DNA from: Hyperoodon ampullatus | Taxonomy: Eukaryota; Chordata; Mammalia; Artiodactyla; Ziphiidae | DNA: 64,000 nt | NCBI GenBank assembly: GCA_949752795.1 | Contig: CATKHW010000559.1 | Coordinates: 124,001 to 188,000 of the forward strand | Reading direction: 5' to 3' | Shown here: piece after piece, positions 9,467 to 22,377 of the stretch | Numbering within the stretch: position 1 is the stretch's first letter | How the letters are laid out: each line of letters begins with the position of its first letter | Program-made: the position numbers and the translations under genes | The notes under the pieces: generated by a model | What the model was told of the DNA's origin: nothing | The model's input: only the letters and a program-made list of their open reading frames with translations | Database searches by the model: none

Positions 9467-11489
9467 ATGCAACCAACTTCACAAAACAAGTAAGTGTCCT
9501 GTGCCTGAGCTAACCTTAGGTACTTCAAAACTACTCTGTAAGTCTCTTAGCCCCTTAGAGAGGATGAAAGCAATATTAGAGTTAAAAGAAACTTGTACCA
9601 ATTCCCTTAGTCTGGAATGCTGAAACAAAAGTTCTACAACAGAGGAAGCCTCATAAACACACAACGCCTGCCAGGGTTTACCCCAGCCTTGGAAGAACTG
9701 GGAAGGATAAGACCAAGGCAGGCCTGAGGAAAGGGCAGAGGGTAGGCAGGACTGGGGAGTGGGGAGCAGGGGCAGGGCTGTCTGGACGGAGCAGTGGGTT
9801 GTAAGAAGACAGTGACCCTGGGTCCCGCTGCCTTGAGTCTCTGTCCTGGGCCTGGTGAATTCCAGGAGACCAGGTTAGCAGGGCTGTGAGAGCCAGTGTG
9901 TGAAGAAGCCCAGCAGCCCCTTCACACAGTCCTCTAGAATTCCTGCCGGCCATGAAGGGTCTTTAGGATCAGCTGGACGTGGACCCCTCTCAAATGGAAG
10001 CATGTCAGCACATCAGCCTTGGGAGGTGCTGAGGCTGAAATGAGGAGACTGAGCACATGCAGTGATCCCAAATCACGTGTTCTGTGACTCTTCCACCTCT
10101 GGGAGCGTGCTTTCCATGAGGAATAAACAGCGAGGACAAAAGTAAGATGAAGCTACAAGTCCTGAAAGTGTAGAGGGAGAGAGTTCAACTCTCATCCACC
10201 ACCTGACACAAAGTATAAGAACTTGTTCTCCAGTGTCAAGTGACTATGAGAGTTTTGTTCCCACTAGGATATGGCCATCATACGTGAATGTAAAAAGGAA
10301 ACCAAAATCCTTGGTGCAAAATACCCTCCAGGTACCGAACAGAAACGAACCTTTCATTTTTGGCAGTGAAAAAGCAATGAAAGAGTAGTCTTGTGAGAAA
10401 GAAAATTTCTGAATGGCAAAGCAAGAAAAGAAGCACAGTACAGTCAAAGGACATGGACACGATAACTCTATTTTATCATTAAAGTTTGGAAAGAACAAAT
10501 CAGAATTCTACACATATTTCCTTCTTCTTCCTGATTTCATATTCACCTTCCTTAGTTTCTAAAGAACCGGGTGGAACCCCAGTGTTCTAGGAATTGTCTC
10601 GCTTTAGATCCTACCTGAGAGTTGTTCCCTATGTGAATCGTCATCAGCATCACTGCTATGTATGCTCTCCACGATCCATTCTGTATGAACACAACCATGA
10701 ACATAAAGTTATTATACAAGTTGACCCACCCATTTCTCCTACTCAACTTGCTGGCTCACACAGCATCACCCTGGTCTTCCCTCCAGGTTCTCAGACCTCC
10801 CCTGTGCTCTGTGCAGACAGAGTCCTTCAATAAGATCTTGATCACAGTTGAAAATTTCAAATGAGGGAGAGATGCTGAGAAAATCACCTTTCGACCCCTC
10901 ACTTCTATAGACCCATTTATAGCTTTCACCATCAACCTTACCAACCTGAAATTCCAGATGTTACAGACACACTTGAAACATGGCTACTGTGACCAAGCAA
11001 TTGTGTGTTTCTTGCATTTTTTAATAGAATGAGTTAATTATTGTTTGAACTAAATTAATTATAAATAGACACATTTGGTTAGTGGCTACCACACTGGAAA
11101 GCTCAGGTGTAAGAAATCCAAAGATGAGAAAGAGGCAACCAGCCACCCTTCCCCTGGTTGTTCTTTACTGCAGAAAATTTGATGGCCTGATCTGATCATT
11201 AGTATGTAGGTATATCTTGGGCTCTTGGACCCACGCCAGGCATTGGGAGAGTCCTTGTGGACACTGAAATAGTACAGTCAACACTCAGATCCAAGAGGAA
11301 TTCCCAGCAAGGGGCCCACTTGTAGACAGAGGTGAAGGGCATGGCCCAGTACACCTGTATTAGACATAATCAGAGAGTAGGTGCAGAGGGGAGGGAGGGA
11401 TTTCACTCTCTCCATGAGTCCATCCTTCTCACCCCTGACTCTAGAAGACCTGAGGAAGGCAGTGGAAAAGGCCCCGTAGGAGGTGAAAA
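9467..11489. repeat. Block beta, non-L1 part (end of A1 into B1)
   Basis: Downstream copy of the internal duplication, spanning the arbitrary A1/B1 boundary. It has no LTR or microsatellite. Its first 600 bases stay close to alpha. No gene found. Confidence 0.72.
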
Positions 11490-13187
11490 ATTTGTATACT
11501 GAAAACTAAAGGACATTGCAGAAAGAAATTAAAGAAGAGACAAATAATTGGAATGATATAAGATGTTCATAGACTGGATTATTAAATACTGTTGGCATTT
11601 CTATACTACATATAGTGATGTACACATATATCACAACAACCCACAAAATTCCATGTCATTATTATAGAAGTGGACAGAATCCTAAAATACATATGGAACC
11701 CCCCACAAGTAGATAAAACAAACTTGAGAGCAAAGAGCAATGATGGAGATTAACACTTCCTGAACTCAAAACACATAACAATGCCACAGTAGTCAACACA
11801 GTCTGCTAGTGGCATCAAGACAGTGAGATAGACCAATGAAATATAATAGAGAGACCCCAAATAAACGCACATATATATGGCCAACTGATCTTGGCCAAGA
11901 TTCTAAGATTACCAAGTGAAGAAAGGATAGTCTCTTCAACAATCAACAGAATGAAAAGGCAACCTATAGGATGGGAGGAAATATGTGTAAACCTTGTATA
12001 TGAATAAGGGACCAATATCCAGAATATATAAGAAACTACAACAAGTCAATTACAAAAAAACAGCGGGCAAATTACTGAGTTTAAAAATGGGTAAAAAGCT
12101 TCACTAGACATTTCTCCATAAAGACATACAAGTGGTCAATCTACATATGAAAAGTTGCTCAACATCGCTAAGCATCAGGGAAATGGAAATCAAGCCACAA
12201 GGAGATATCACTCACACCTGTTAGGATGTGTATTATAAAAAGACAATTAGGTCTTCCCTGGTGGCACAGTGGTTGAGAGTCCGCCTGCCGATGCAGGGGA
12301 CACGTGTTCGTGCCCCAGTCTGGGAGGATCCCACATGCCACTGAGCGGCTGGGCCCATGAGCCATGGCCGCTGAGCCTGTGTGTTTGGAGCCTGTGCTCC
12401 GCAACGGGAGAGCCCACCACAATGAGAGGCCCGTGTACTGCAAAAAAAAAAAAAAAAAAGAAAAGAAAAAAGAAAGAAAATTAATGGACGTTGGCAAAGA
12501 TGTGAAGAATTGGAACTCCTGTACCCTGTTTTGTACCCTGTAGTAATGTAAAATGGCCATTATGGAAAAGAGAATGGAGGTCCCCCAAAAATTATTAAGA
12601 GAACTATCATAAAATCCACAATAACTCATTTAGGTTTATATACAAAGGAGATAAAACAAGAATGTCCAAGAGATATCTACAATCTCATGTCCATTGCAGC
12701 ATTATACACAATTCACAACATAGGAAAACTGCCTAGTGTCCATGAGAAGATGAATTAATAAAGAAAATGTGGTGTATACATACAGTGGAATTTGATTCAG
12801 TCTTTGAAAAAGAAGGAAATCCTGCCATTTGTAGCAACACGAAAGAACTTGGAGGACATTTGTAAGAGTGAAATAAGCCAGTCACAGAAGGTCAAAAACT
12901 GAAAGAAAACTCCGAGAAGCAAAGAGTAGAAGGGTGGTTCCAAGAGTTGGCAGGAGGTTGACATGGGAAGTCTCTGTTCAATGGTAAGAATGTGTTATTT
13001 CAAAATGGAAAAGTTCTAGACACATGCTGTACAACAAGGTGCATGTAGTCAACAGGACTGCCTGGACATTTTTCAAAACTTGTTAAGAAGCTGGATTTCA
13101 TCGTATGTGTACTTTTACAACAATAAAATACACATATGTAAAATAAATACAAAGTGGAAAAAGGGGAAAAAAGAAGAAAAATAAGGA
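11490..13187 (+). mobile_element. L1 LINE 3' fragment, split by SINE (B1)
   Basis: Orthologue within the array of the 601-2295 element. Type-B marks include CACAATTCACAAC near 12717 and AAGAAGCTGG near 13084. B1 has an extra TT in the 3' UTR (GACATTTTTCAAAAC near 13066) not seen in B2. Confidence 0.85.
12250..12472 (+). mobile_element. CHR-2-like SINE nested in L1 (B1)
   Basis: Full-length copy retaining GGTTGAGAGTCCGCC and GAGCCATGGCCGCTGAGCC, which are closer to the family consensus than the A copies are. A-tail of about 18 A followed by GA-rich sequence. Confidence 0.85.
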
Positions 13188-16100
13188 AAGGGAGTCAACA
13201 GAGGGAAAGAAGGAAGCAGGAAGGGTCTCGAATGTACACAGGTATCAGGAGATAATGGGAGAGAAGCTCCTCTCCCCAGGCTTTAAAGAAGACATCTCTC
13301 CAGAGTTCACTCCAGCAAGAGGGGGATGTCCTTTCTCTTCCCCATTCAACCAGAAGTGCCAATAGCATCCTAAGTGTGGCCCACGCTGTGCTCAGGTGTA
13401 CACTTTTCCTTGATCTCTAAACCAACCACCCCTGACTCCCCATGGCTCAGGTGCCCTTCCTGTATCTCCTTCCACTTCACTAAAGCATTTCCCTCTTCAA
13501 GTCCAGCCCGAAGCTCCAATCCTGTCCTCACACGTGGGGTCCACTGGGCGGGTCTCTGAGTTCTTAAGAGCCTCCCTGTGAGTAGCAGGCACTGAATCGC
13601 ACACCAGGGTTCCCCTCAGCACCATCAGTAATCTACCACCTAGGGATTCAGGATTTCTAGAACAACTTTACTCATACACAGTCTCTTGGGTAAACAAGTG
13701 ACATTTTACAATCAAGCATTTTCAGTTTTTTCTTTGGTGGGGAAAATATTGACACATATAAGGCAATCATATTCTATTAAAGTATGTATTTCTCAAAGGA
13801 CTCACTATCGAAAAAAAATTTTTAAGTATAACTTTCCATGTTTTAATTGACTTTACTCCCAGACTTGTTTGCTTGCAAAAGCCTTCAGAAAATACCAAGA
13901 ACCTACTTCATCTGGCAGTTTGCACAGCAACATGAGTGGAGATGCTCTTGTCACACTGCTTGGTTTCTCTCTCCCACCTTGCAAAGCACAACCTCCTGTC
14001 TGCCCTCCTGGGAAGGGAGCCAGTGCCCACCTTGAGCTCAATCACTGGGGTAGATCTCTTGGTTCTGTCTTCAACGTATGCAGTGTTCCTTGCCCAGCAC
14101 ACAGAAACAGGCCCGGCACAAGTGATGGAAGACAGACTTTCCACAGGAGAAGGACATTTCGTTTCCTTAGCACAGAATCCGATAGTGAATATTAGCCTCA
14201 AAGGAGAAAGGTGGAGTGAATTTCCTCCATCTACTCCTGGAGGCTCCTTCTTTCTCGGACTCCTCCAGAACTGGGTGTGGCATGTGGGTACAAGCATGGG
14301 CTCCCTGCAAAAGGAAGGAGGCCTGCCTAGCACTAGGTGCTTCAGGTAAGGGGGGAGGACTCATCCCGAGGCTCTAATAGGAAACAGTTAGAATGAGGGA
14401 AGTGGCAGACAGATGTATCATAACCATTCAGAATGCTATGAGACCTACTAAGAGATGAGATTTCTTATTAAATGAAGTTGTAATTGACCCAGTAGTAGGG
14501 ATGCTGAAACCCAGTTTTGTTCATTAAGATACCAGCCATTGGGCAACTATGTCCGTGCACCACAACTACTAAGCCTGTGCCGTAGAGCCTGCAAGTCACT
14601 ACTGAGCCCATGTGCCACAACTATTGAAGCCCATGCACCTAGAGCCCGTGCTCTGGAACAACAGAAGCCACCGAAATGAGAAGCCCGCACACTGCAACGA
14701 AGACCCAACACAGCAAAAAGAAAAAAAAAAAAAAAAGAATCCAGTAAACATTTGCCTGGGTGGTGATAGGATTTGTTTTCCAGGTTAAATGAGGCTCACT
14801 TGGTATAAAATCAATGCACACACTGAAAGTGTACAGTTTATTTACTTTAATATCCATACCCATTCATGATACAGTGGTGATGGGAATATTTTCTAGAAAG
14901 TTGGCACCAGTAACAGTGATGTTTAGGGGAACATAAATCAAGGGAAACACAACACAAAAAGTTCACATACACACACAGAATCATCCCACTCATTTCACAT
15001 ACAGACACACCCTGTCTCATGCACACAAACCTACACCACCTAACCGTAATACAGCTTCTTCCTGGGACTATAGTAATTGGTCACATTACTTGTAAATCAC
15101 TTTCTATCACCAGGACACCTACTCTCATTCCCAGCACAAATTTGGAATCAGTTTGCCCTCTACACTAAAACCAGCAAGAATGTCCCACTTTCTTATCTTC
15201 AAAGTTCTTCCTCCCCAAGTGACTGATTCCAAAATACATACCGTTTTCACGTTCTGGGAAGGCCACCTGCAATTACAGAAGAGAAAACACTATGAGGATA
15301 AGATCACAGTGATGCTCAGGTCTTTTGTTCATTTGCTGACAGTAGAAAACCTCATAAGAAACAGTGGTCCAGGGAACCCAGCAAGGGTTATCAGAGCAAA
15401 CCTACTCAGGCTGAAAGGCAAGAACTTTGCTGGGAGGATGGAACTTCTAAGTCCATTTAGGTTCGAAATTACAGAATTCTTTGCCTAGAGGAAAAATCGC
15501 TGCAGGAGAGAGAGCTCCATACTCTACAGGCTGTAATGGATGCTGTCAATCGTAATGTCCTGTGGAATCAGGCTCCATGAGTTGGTAATAGACTCTCACT
15601 CCACATTCTCCCAACCAAGGGAATTGTATGTATCTGGAAGGAATACCCTCAAATATTCATAACTTAATTCTATTGTAAGAGAAATAAAGCAATATTTCTA
15701 TCTCAGACCAGAAAAAATCCAGCTTACCTTGGGGATCCACGGAGGCTTTTCTCCTGTCCTATCATGGTGCAGGTCATTCGCCACATCCTCAGGGAGAGCT
15801 GGAGGGACACAGAGTAACTGTCAGGACACTGGTGCTGCGGCTCAGGAATTACTCAGGGGCTTTCTTCTCGATGAGGACATGGGGTGGTGTGTATGGATGT
15901 GGGAGGTTAGTAAGTGTGGGCTGAGCTGCTGTTGGGCCATCCTCTTTGGGGGATGAAGGAAGGCAAAGGACAAGAGGAAGGAAATGAAAACAGAGCTTTG
16001 GCTTTCTAGCTAAGGGGAGCCTAATCAGACGGGAAGGGTCGATCTAAAAAATGGTAAACACTAAAATGCATGCTCTGTTTCAATGACACAGACCCATGAC

Positions 16101-17131
16101 CCATCCTGCCTCTTTTGAGCTTCTGCTAAATTGCCACTGTCTCTTGATTTTTCCCAGATCACTCTTTCCCCAGCATCCACAATGCCAGCTACTGTATTTA
16201 TCATGTCTTCTGTTGTATGATATTTTATACTTGATTAACAGCAACCTCCATTAAAGGACTGAATTCAATCCTAGACAAAATATGCTATATTTATTCACTA
16301 ATCACTTGTCTTAAAGAAAATCAAATACACAAGATTTGACAAAACTGAAATCCTACCATTTAGATACAGCCACTATCAATCGTATCATATTTTTCTCCCA
16401 GTCTTTGTTTTCTATACAATGTACGTATGCCCACTGAGTCAGGGGCTGTGCATACTCTAGGGAGCTGTTCCATAAGTGGGACACTTCGTTATGAAGAGGG
16501 AGCCCGGACTGAGCACAGCCTGTCTCTAACCCAGCTGTGCAGGAGAAGTGTACAGGCTAACAGTCAGGTTCCACTTTGAGTCCTTGCGTGTGGGCTACAG
16601 GAATTGACCAATGCTAAGGCTTATGCTAATGATATCCAATACAATAAAATAGCTCCCTGATTCTTATCTGCTTTTGGCCTTGTTTAAGCAATGACACCAG
16701 CACTGACAGATATGACCTGTATTGTATACATGGGGTCTCACACCTCTCAGAGTCTGTGAGCTGACCAGGAGAATGCAGGTCCTGATGTGAATTTCACATT
16801 AATGACTGTGCCAAAGTCAACTGATAAGTCCACCCATAGCTGCCCTGGATTCTGTGACCACTAAGGCCACCTGATAGGCAAGTTCTGGACCTTTGGAGAT
16901 GCTAGGACTTCCAGCCAAGGATACGGATGCAGGGACTCCCTTGCTCCATGACTGAGGACCCCTTGGCTAAGTGGTAAGTGCAGGTCAGGGATCCAGAGCA
17001 CCCACCCCTGGGTTCTCAGTATGGCTTTTCCACTTAGGAGGTCAAGAGCTTAGAACATTTATCTCTGCACCATCTCCTGAGGAAAAGGAATATTAACCAA
17101 ATCTGGGCAACAGCTGTGTTGAGGGAAGAAC
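13188..17131. other. Low-copy core block U, no gene found (B1)
   Basis: B-type version of the core. The two open stretches (13936-14349 and 15153-15488) remain open. The 12-base longer string found in A1 and A2 near 6103-6130 is absent here. No gene recognised. Confidence 0.6.
14536..14736 (+). mobile_element. 5'-truncated CHR-1-like SINE (B1)
   Basis: Same insertion as in A1. The left target repeat has decayed to AAGATACCAG while the right remains AAGAATCCAG. The head reads GGGCAACTATGTCCGTG, and 3 bases are lost near 14597 relative to B2. Confidence 0.82.
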
Positions 17132-18533
17132 ATGCAAACAGCTTCACAACCACATAAGGGTCCTGTGCCTGAGCTAACCTTAGGTACTTCAAAACAACTC
17201 CGTAAGTCTCTTAGCCCCTTAGAGCGGATGAAAGCAATATTAGAGTTAAAAGTAACTTGTCCCAATTCCCTTAGTCTGGAACACTCAAACAAAATTCTAC
17301 AGCAGAGGAAGTCTCATAAACACACAGCACCTGCCTGGGTTTACCCCAGCCTTGGAAGAACTGGGAAGGATAAGACCAAGGCAGGCCTGAGGAAAGGTCA
17401 GAGGGTAGGCAGGACTGGGGTGTGGGGAGCAGGGGCAGGGCTGTGTGTGTGGACGGAGAAGTGGGTTGTAAGAAGAGCAGTGACCCTGGGTCCTGCTGCC
17501 CTGAGTCTCTGTCCTGGGCCTGGTCAACACCAGGAGACCAGGTCAGCAGGGCTGTGAAAGCAAGTGTGTAAAGAAGCCCAGCAGCCCCTTCACACAGCCC
17601 TCTAGAATTTCTGCCGCCCATGGAGGGTCTCTAGGGTAGCTGGACGTGGACCCCTCTCAAATGGAAGCATGTCAGCACATCAGCTTTGGGGAAGTTTTGA
17701 GGCTGAGATAAGCTCAAGGAGACTGAGCACATGCAGTGATCCCAGAGCACGAGTTCTGTGACTCATCCATCTCTGGGTCTGTCCTTTACAAGAGGAACTA
17801 ACAGTGAGCACAAAATATGAGGTGAAGCCACAAGCCCTGAAAGTGCAGAGGGAGACAGTTCACTTCTCATCCACCACCTCACCCTTTCTAGAAGAATTTG
17901 GTCTCAAGTTTCAAGGGCCCATGGGTTTTGACCCACAGGTTCTGTCCATCATAGGTCAATATGCAAAAGAAAACAAACTCTACTGTGCACAATAACCTAG
18001 ATGTGCTAACCAGAAAACAAACTTCCATATTAGGCAGTGACAAGCACAAGAAAGAGCAGCTCATGTGCAAAAGATCAGTTTTGATGAGCAAATCAAGAAA
18101 AGGTGATTATAGAGCACAGTCACGTCTAAGGACACAATTGCTCTCTATTGTATCATTAAAATGTGAAAAAAACAAGTCAGAACTCTACACATATTTCATT
18201 CTTATTTCTGATTTCATATCCACCTTCCTCAGTCTCCAAAGCAGGAGATATAACCCTAAAATTCCAGGAACCCTCTGCCATTAGATCCTACCTAAGTGTT
18301 GTTCCTACCTGTATCCTTTTCTTTATCACGGCCACAAATGCTATTCAAAGGCAATTCTGTAGAAACACGAATATGAATTTACAAGTCTTATGGATACATT
18401 TAAAATGTGACTAATGTGACTAATGAGATATTTTATTTTCTTTTATTTTAATACACTGAGTTAATCATTGATTGAATTAAATAAATTATAACAGGCACAT
18501 CTAGCTAGTAGCTACCACACTGTAATACACATC

Positions 18534-18600
18534 CCTCTCTCTCTCTCTCTCCTATATATATATATATATATATATAAGTATATTTATATATAAAATATAT
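18534..18600. repeat. Compound (CT)n(AT)n microsatellite (B1)
   Basis: Longer and differently interrupted than in A monomers. It lacks the GTGT interruption. Confidence 0.9.
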
Positions 18601-18637
18601 GGAGGATGTTACCACCGCTCCCCTGGTTATTCCCCTC

Positions 18638-19030
18638 TGTATGGTCTACCTATTCAAGATGGCTGTTTGCTGATGGTTTACCAAAGGAAAAACCACTGCC
18701 CCGTGAAGTTACTTAGCCCAAGGGGTAAGAGGGATGTGTCCCTCTGCAGTTTCCCTGGTAAGCGATGAGCCCATCTGCTGTCAATTCCCCCTTTAACTGG
18801 TAGCCTGCCTATTCCGCGCAGAGAGAAGCATGCTGCTACTGCTGCTGCTGCGTTCTGCCTGCCATCGGCTATCTACAGTGGGATGTCTCTCCAGGACCAC
18901 TTTGCTTCTGACGTGAAACATCTCCCATTTATTAAACCATGAATGTCTCTGTCCCTGACTTCGGGCTCTTTCCTTAGCCCTGAGGCTGAGCAAGTACAGG
19001 GCTTGCAGGCGTGAGAGGTGCAGCCCAACA
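18638..19030 (+). mobile_element. Probable solo LTR, ERVK-like (B1)
   Basis: 393-bp copy with the same TG...CA ends. ATTAAA lies at 18931-18936. It shows a few substitutions and one net base less than A1. Confidence 0.65.
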
Positions 19031-19351
19031 CCTTCTGCAGGGCAGTTTGCTGGCCAGATTTGATGATTCATTTGTAGGTGTTTCCTAGGCTCATGCACAC
19101 TTGCCAGGCACTCATGAGACCCTGGGGACACTGAAACAGTAATGTCAACACCCAGATCCTAGAGGAATTCCCGACAGGTGTTCCACTTGAGGGGAGAGGT
19201 AATGAGCATGGCCCAGTGCACCTGTGCTAGACATAATCAGCGAGCAGGTGCAGAAGGGAGGGAGGGACATTCACTCACTTCCTGAGGCCATCCTTCTCAA
19301 CACTGCCTCTGAAAAATCCAGGGAAGGAAGGGACAAAATGCCCTTAGAAGG

Positions 19352-20346
19352 TAAATGGCCTGTACACTGAAAACTACAAACCACTGCTGAGAGAATTAAA
19401 CAAGGAACAAATAATTGAAATGACATATCATATTCATAGACTGGAGACTTATTATTGTTGACATTTCTACACTACCCGAAGGTAAGTATTAATTCACTGT
19501 ACTACCTATCAAAATCCCAATGTCATTTTCAAAGTAAAAGAAAAAATAATCCTAAAATACATATGGAACTACTAAGGACTCCAAACAGACAAAACAATCC
19601 TGAGAACAAAGAACATAGATGGAGGCTTCTCACTTCCTGACTTCAAAACACATTACAAAGCCACAGGAATCAAAACTGTATGGTACTGACATAGAAACAG
19701 ATACATAGGCCTAAAGACCAGAATAAATAACCCCCAAGAAAACTCATAGATACATGGCCAAATGAAATTCACCAACCTTCTAAGACAACAAATAGGGAAA
19801 GTATAGTTTTTTCAACAGTCAATAGGATGAAAATATAACTTACAGAAAGATTACAAACATATATCAGAAAAGGAGCTAATGTTCAAAACATCTAAGAAAA
19901 ACACTACAACTCAAATGCAAAATACGTTAAAAAATTAAAAAGGGCAAATAACTGGGTTCAGAAATGTGAAAGACTTAAATAAGACATTTCCTGAAAAAGA
20001 CATACAAATGGCTAACAAATATAGGAAAAGGTTCTCAACCTCACTAATCATCAGGGCAATGCAAATCAACACCTCATACCTGTTAGGCTGTGTATTATAA
20101 AGAAAATAATTAACAGTTTAAGGCCAAGATGTGGGGAATTGGAAACTTTGTACACTGCTGGTGGGAATGTAAAATGGTGCCACTATTATGAAAAAGAGTA
20201 TGGGGGTTCCTTATAAAATTATAAACAGAAATATCATATGATTCAGCAATCAGAGTTCTGGGTATATATCCAAAGGAAATTAAATCAGTATCACAATGAG
20301 ATGAACATAGGTTCATTGCAGCATTCTCCAAAATAGCCTAGATATG
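19352..20346 (+). mobile_element. L1 LINE fragment in alpha (B1)
   Basis: Same truncated L1 as in A1 alpha, ending at the duplication junction GATATGCAAC. No functional frame. Confidence 0.85.
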
Positions 20347-22377
20347 CAACCAACTTCACAAAACAAGTAAGTGTCCTGTGCCTGAGCTAACCTTAGGTAC
20401 TTCAAAACAACTCCGTATGTCTTTAGCGCCTTAGAGAGGATGAAAGCAATATTAGAGTTAAAAGTAACTTGTACCAATTCCCTTAGTCTGGAATACTGAA
20501 ACAAAAGTTCTACAGCAGCGGAAGCCTCATAAACTCATAGCACCTGCCAGGGTTTACCCCAGCCTTGGAAGAACTGGGAAGGATAAGACCAAGGCAGGCC
20601 TGAGGAAAGTTCAGAGGGTAGGCAGGACTGGGGAGTTGGGAGCAGGGGCAGGTGTGTCCGGATGGAGCAGTGGGTTGTAAGAAGTGCAGTGACCCTGGGT
20701 CCTGCTGCCCTGAGTCTCTGTCCTGGGCCTCTTCAATTCCAGGAGACCAGGTTAGCAGGGCTATGAGAGCCAGTGTGTGAAGCGAGCCCAGCAGCCCCTT
20801 CACACAGTCCTCTAGAATTCCTGCTGGCCATGAAGCGTCTGTAGGGGCAGCTGGAGGTGGACCCCTCTCAAATGGAAGCATGTCAGCACATCAGCCTTGG
20901 GAGGTGCTGAGGCTGAAATGAGGAGACTGAGCACATGCAGTAGATCCCAAATCTGTGTGTGTTCTGTGACTCTTCCACCTCTGGGAGCGTGCTTTCCATG
21001 AGGAATAAACAGTGAGGACAAAAGTAAGATGAAGCTACAAGTCCTGAAAGTGTAGAGGGAGAGAGTTCAAGTCTCATCCACCACCTGACACTCACTATAA
21101 GAAGTTGTTCTCCAGTGTCAAGTGACTATGAGAGCTTTGTTCCCACTAGGATATGGCCATCATACGTGAATGTAAAAAGGAAACCAAAATCCTTGGTGCT
21201 AAATACCCTCCAGGTACCAAACAGAAACGAAGCTTTCATCTTTGGCAGTGAAAAAGCAATGAAAGAGTAGTCTTGTGAGAAAGAAAATTTCTGAATGGCA
21301 AAGCAAGAAAAGATGACTATAAGCACAGTACAGTCAAAGAACATGGACACAATAACTCTATTATATCATTAAAATTTGGAAAGAACAAATCAGAATTCTA
21401 CACATATTTCCTTCTTCTTCCTGATTTCATATTCACCTTCCTTAGTTTCTAAAGAAGTGGGTGGAACCCAAGTGTTCTAGGAATTGTCTACTTTAGATCC
21501 TACCTGAGAGTTGTTCCCTACGTGAATCGTCATCAGCATCACTGCTATGTATGCTCTCCACCATGCATTCTGTACAAACACAACCATGAGCATAAAGTTA
21601 TTATACAAGTTAACCCACCCATTTCTCCTACTCGACTTGCTGGCTCACACAGCATCACCCTGGTCTTCCCTCCAGGTTCTCAGACCTCCCCTGTGCTCTG
21701 TGCAGACAGAGTCCTTCAATAAGATATTGATCACAGTTGAAAATTTCAAATGAGGGAGAGATGCTGAGAAAATCACTTTTCGACCCCTCACTTCTATTGA
21801 CCCATTTATAGCTTTCACCATCAACCTTACCAACCTGGAATTCCAGATGTTACAGACACACTTCAAACATGGCTAGTGTGACCAAGCAATTGTGTGTTTT
21901 TTGCATTTTTTAATAGAATGAGTTAATTATTGCTTGAAATAAATTAATTATAAATAGACACATTTGGTTAGTGGCTACCACACTGGAAAGCTCAGGTGTA
22001 AGAAATCCAAAGATGAGAAAGAGGCAATCAGCCCACCCACCCCTAGTTGTTCTTTACTGCAGAAAATTTGATGCCCTGATATGATCATTCGTATGTAGGT
22101 ATACCTTTGGCTCTTGAACCCATGCCAGATATTGGGAGAGTCCTTGTGGACACTGAAATAGTACAGTCAACACTCAGATCCAAGAGGAATTCCCAGCAAG
22201 GGGCCCACTTGTAGACAGAGGAGAAGGGCATGGCCCAGTACACCTGTATTAGACATAATCAGAGAGTAGGTGCAGAGGGGAGGGAGGGATTTCACTCTCT
22301 CCATGAGTCCATCCTTCACACCCCTGACTCTAGAAGACCTGAGGAAGGCAGTGGAAAAGGGCCCATCGGGTGAGGAA
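20344..22377. repeat. Block beta, non-L1 part (end of B1 into C1)
   Basis: Beta start with B-type states (for example CGAGCCCAGCAG near 20783, and the longer CTGTGTGTGTTC near 20953). It continues into C1 up to the L1. No gene found. Confidence 0.72.

Larger units (their letters stand above)
1..10887. repeat. Monomer A1 (10.89-kb type A)
   Basis: Reference copy used for coordinates. Layout: beta 3' part 1-600, L1 3' end with nested SINE 601-2295, core U 2296-6255 with a CHR-1-like SINE, alpha 6256-9466 with microsatellite, LTR and L1, and beta start 9467-10887. Private differences from both A2 and A3 include the T run near 121-130, a T near 586, ATGTATAAACC near 1093 and ATACCAAGG near 1751. 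Confidence 0.93.
17132..20343. repeat. Block alpha (B1)
   Basis: 3212-bp copy of alpha with the same content order: non-coding start, microsatellite, LTR, L1 fragment. The start reads ATGCAAACAGCTTCACA. Confidence 0.75.
10888..21776. repeat. Monomer B1 (10.89-kb type B)
   Basis: Same layout as A1, roughly 3-6 percent diverged in the stretches compared (26 changes in about 414 bp near 13936-14349; 10 in 336 bp near 15153-15488). B-type marks include AAGAAGCTGG near 13084, TAAGATACCAG at the CHR-1 insertion near 14526, and a shorter CCAGAGCACCCACC string near 16992. A 3-base loss inside the CHR-1 SINE (near 14597) and several substitutions near 17890-18260 are private to B1, since A1, A2, A3 and B2 agree against it. 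Confidence 0.93.
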
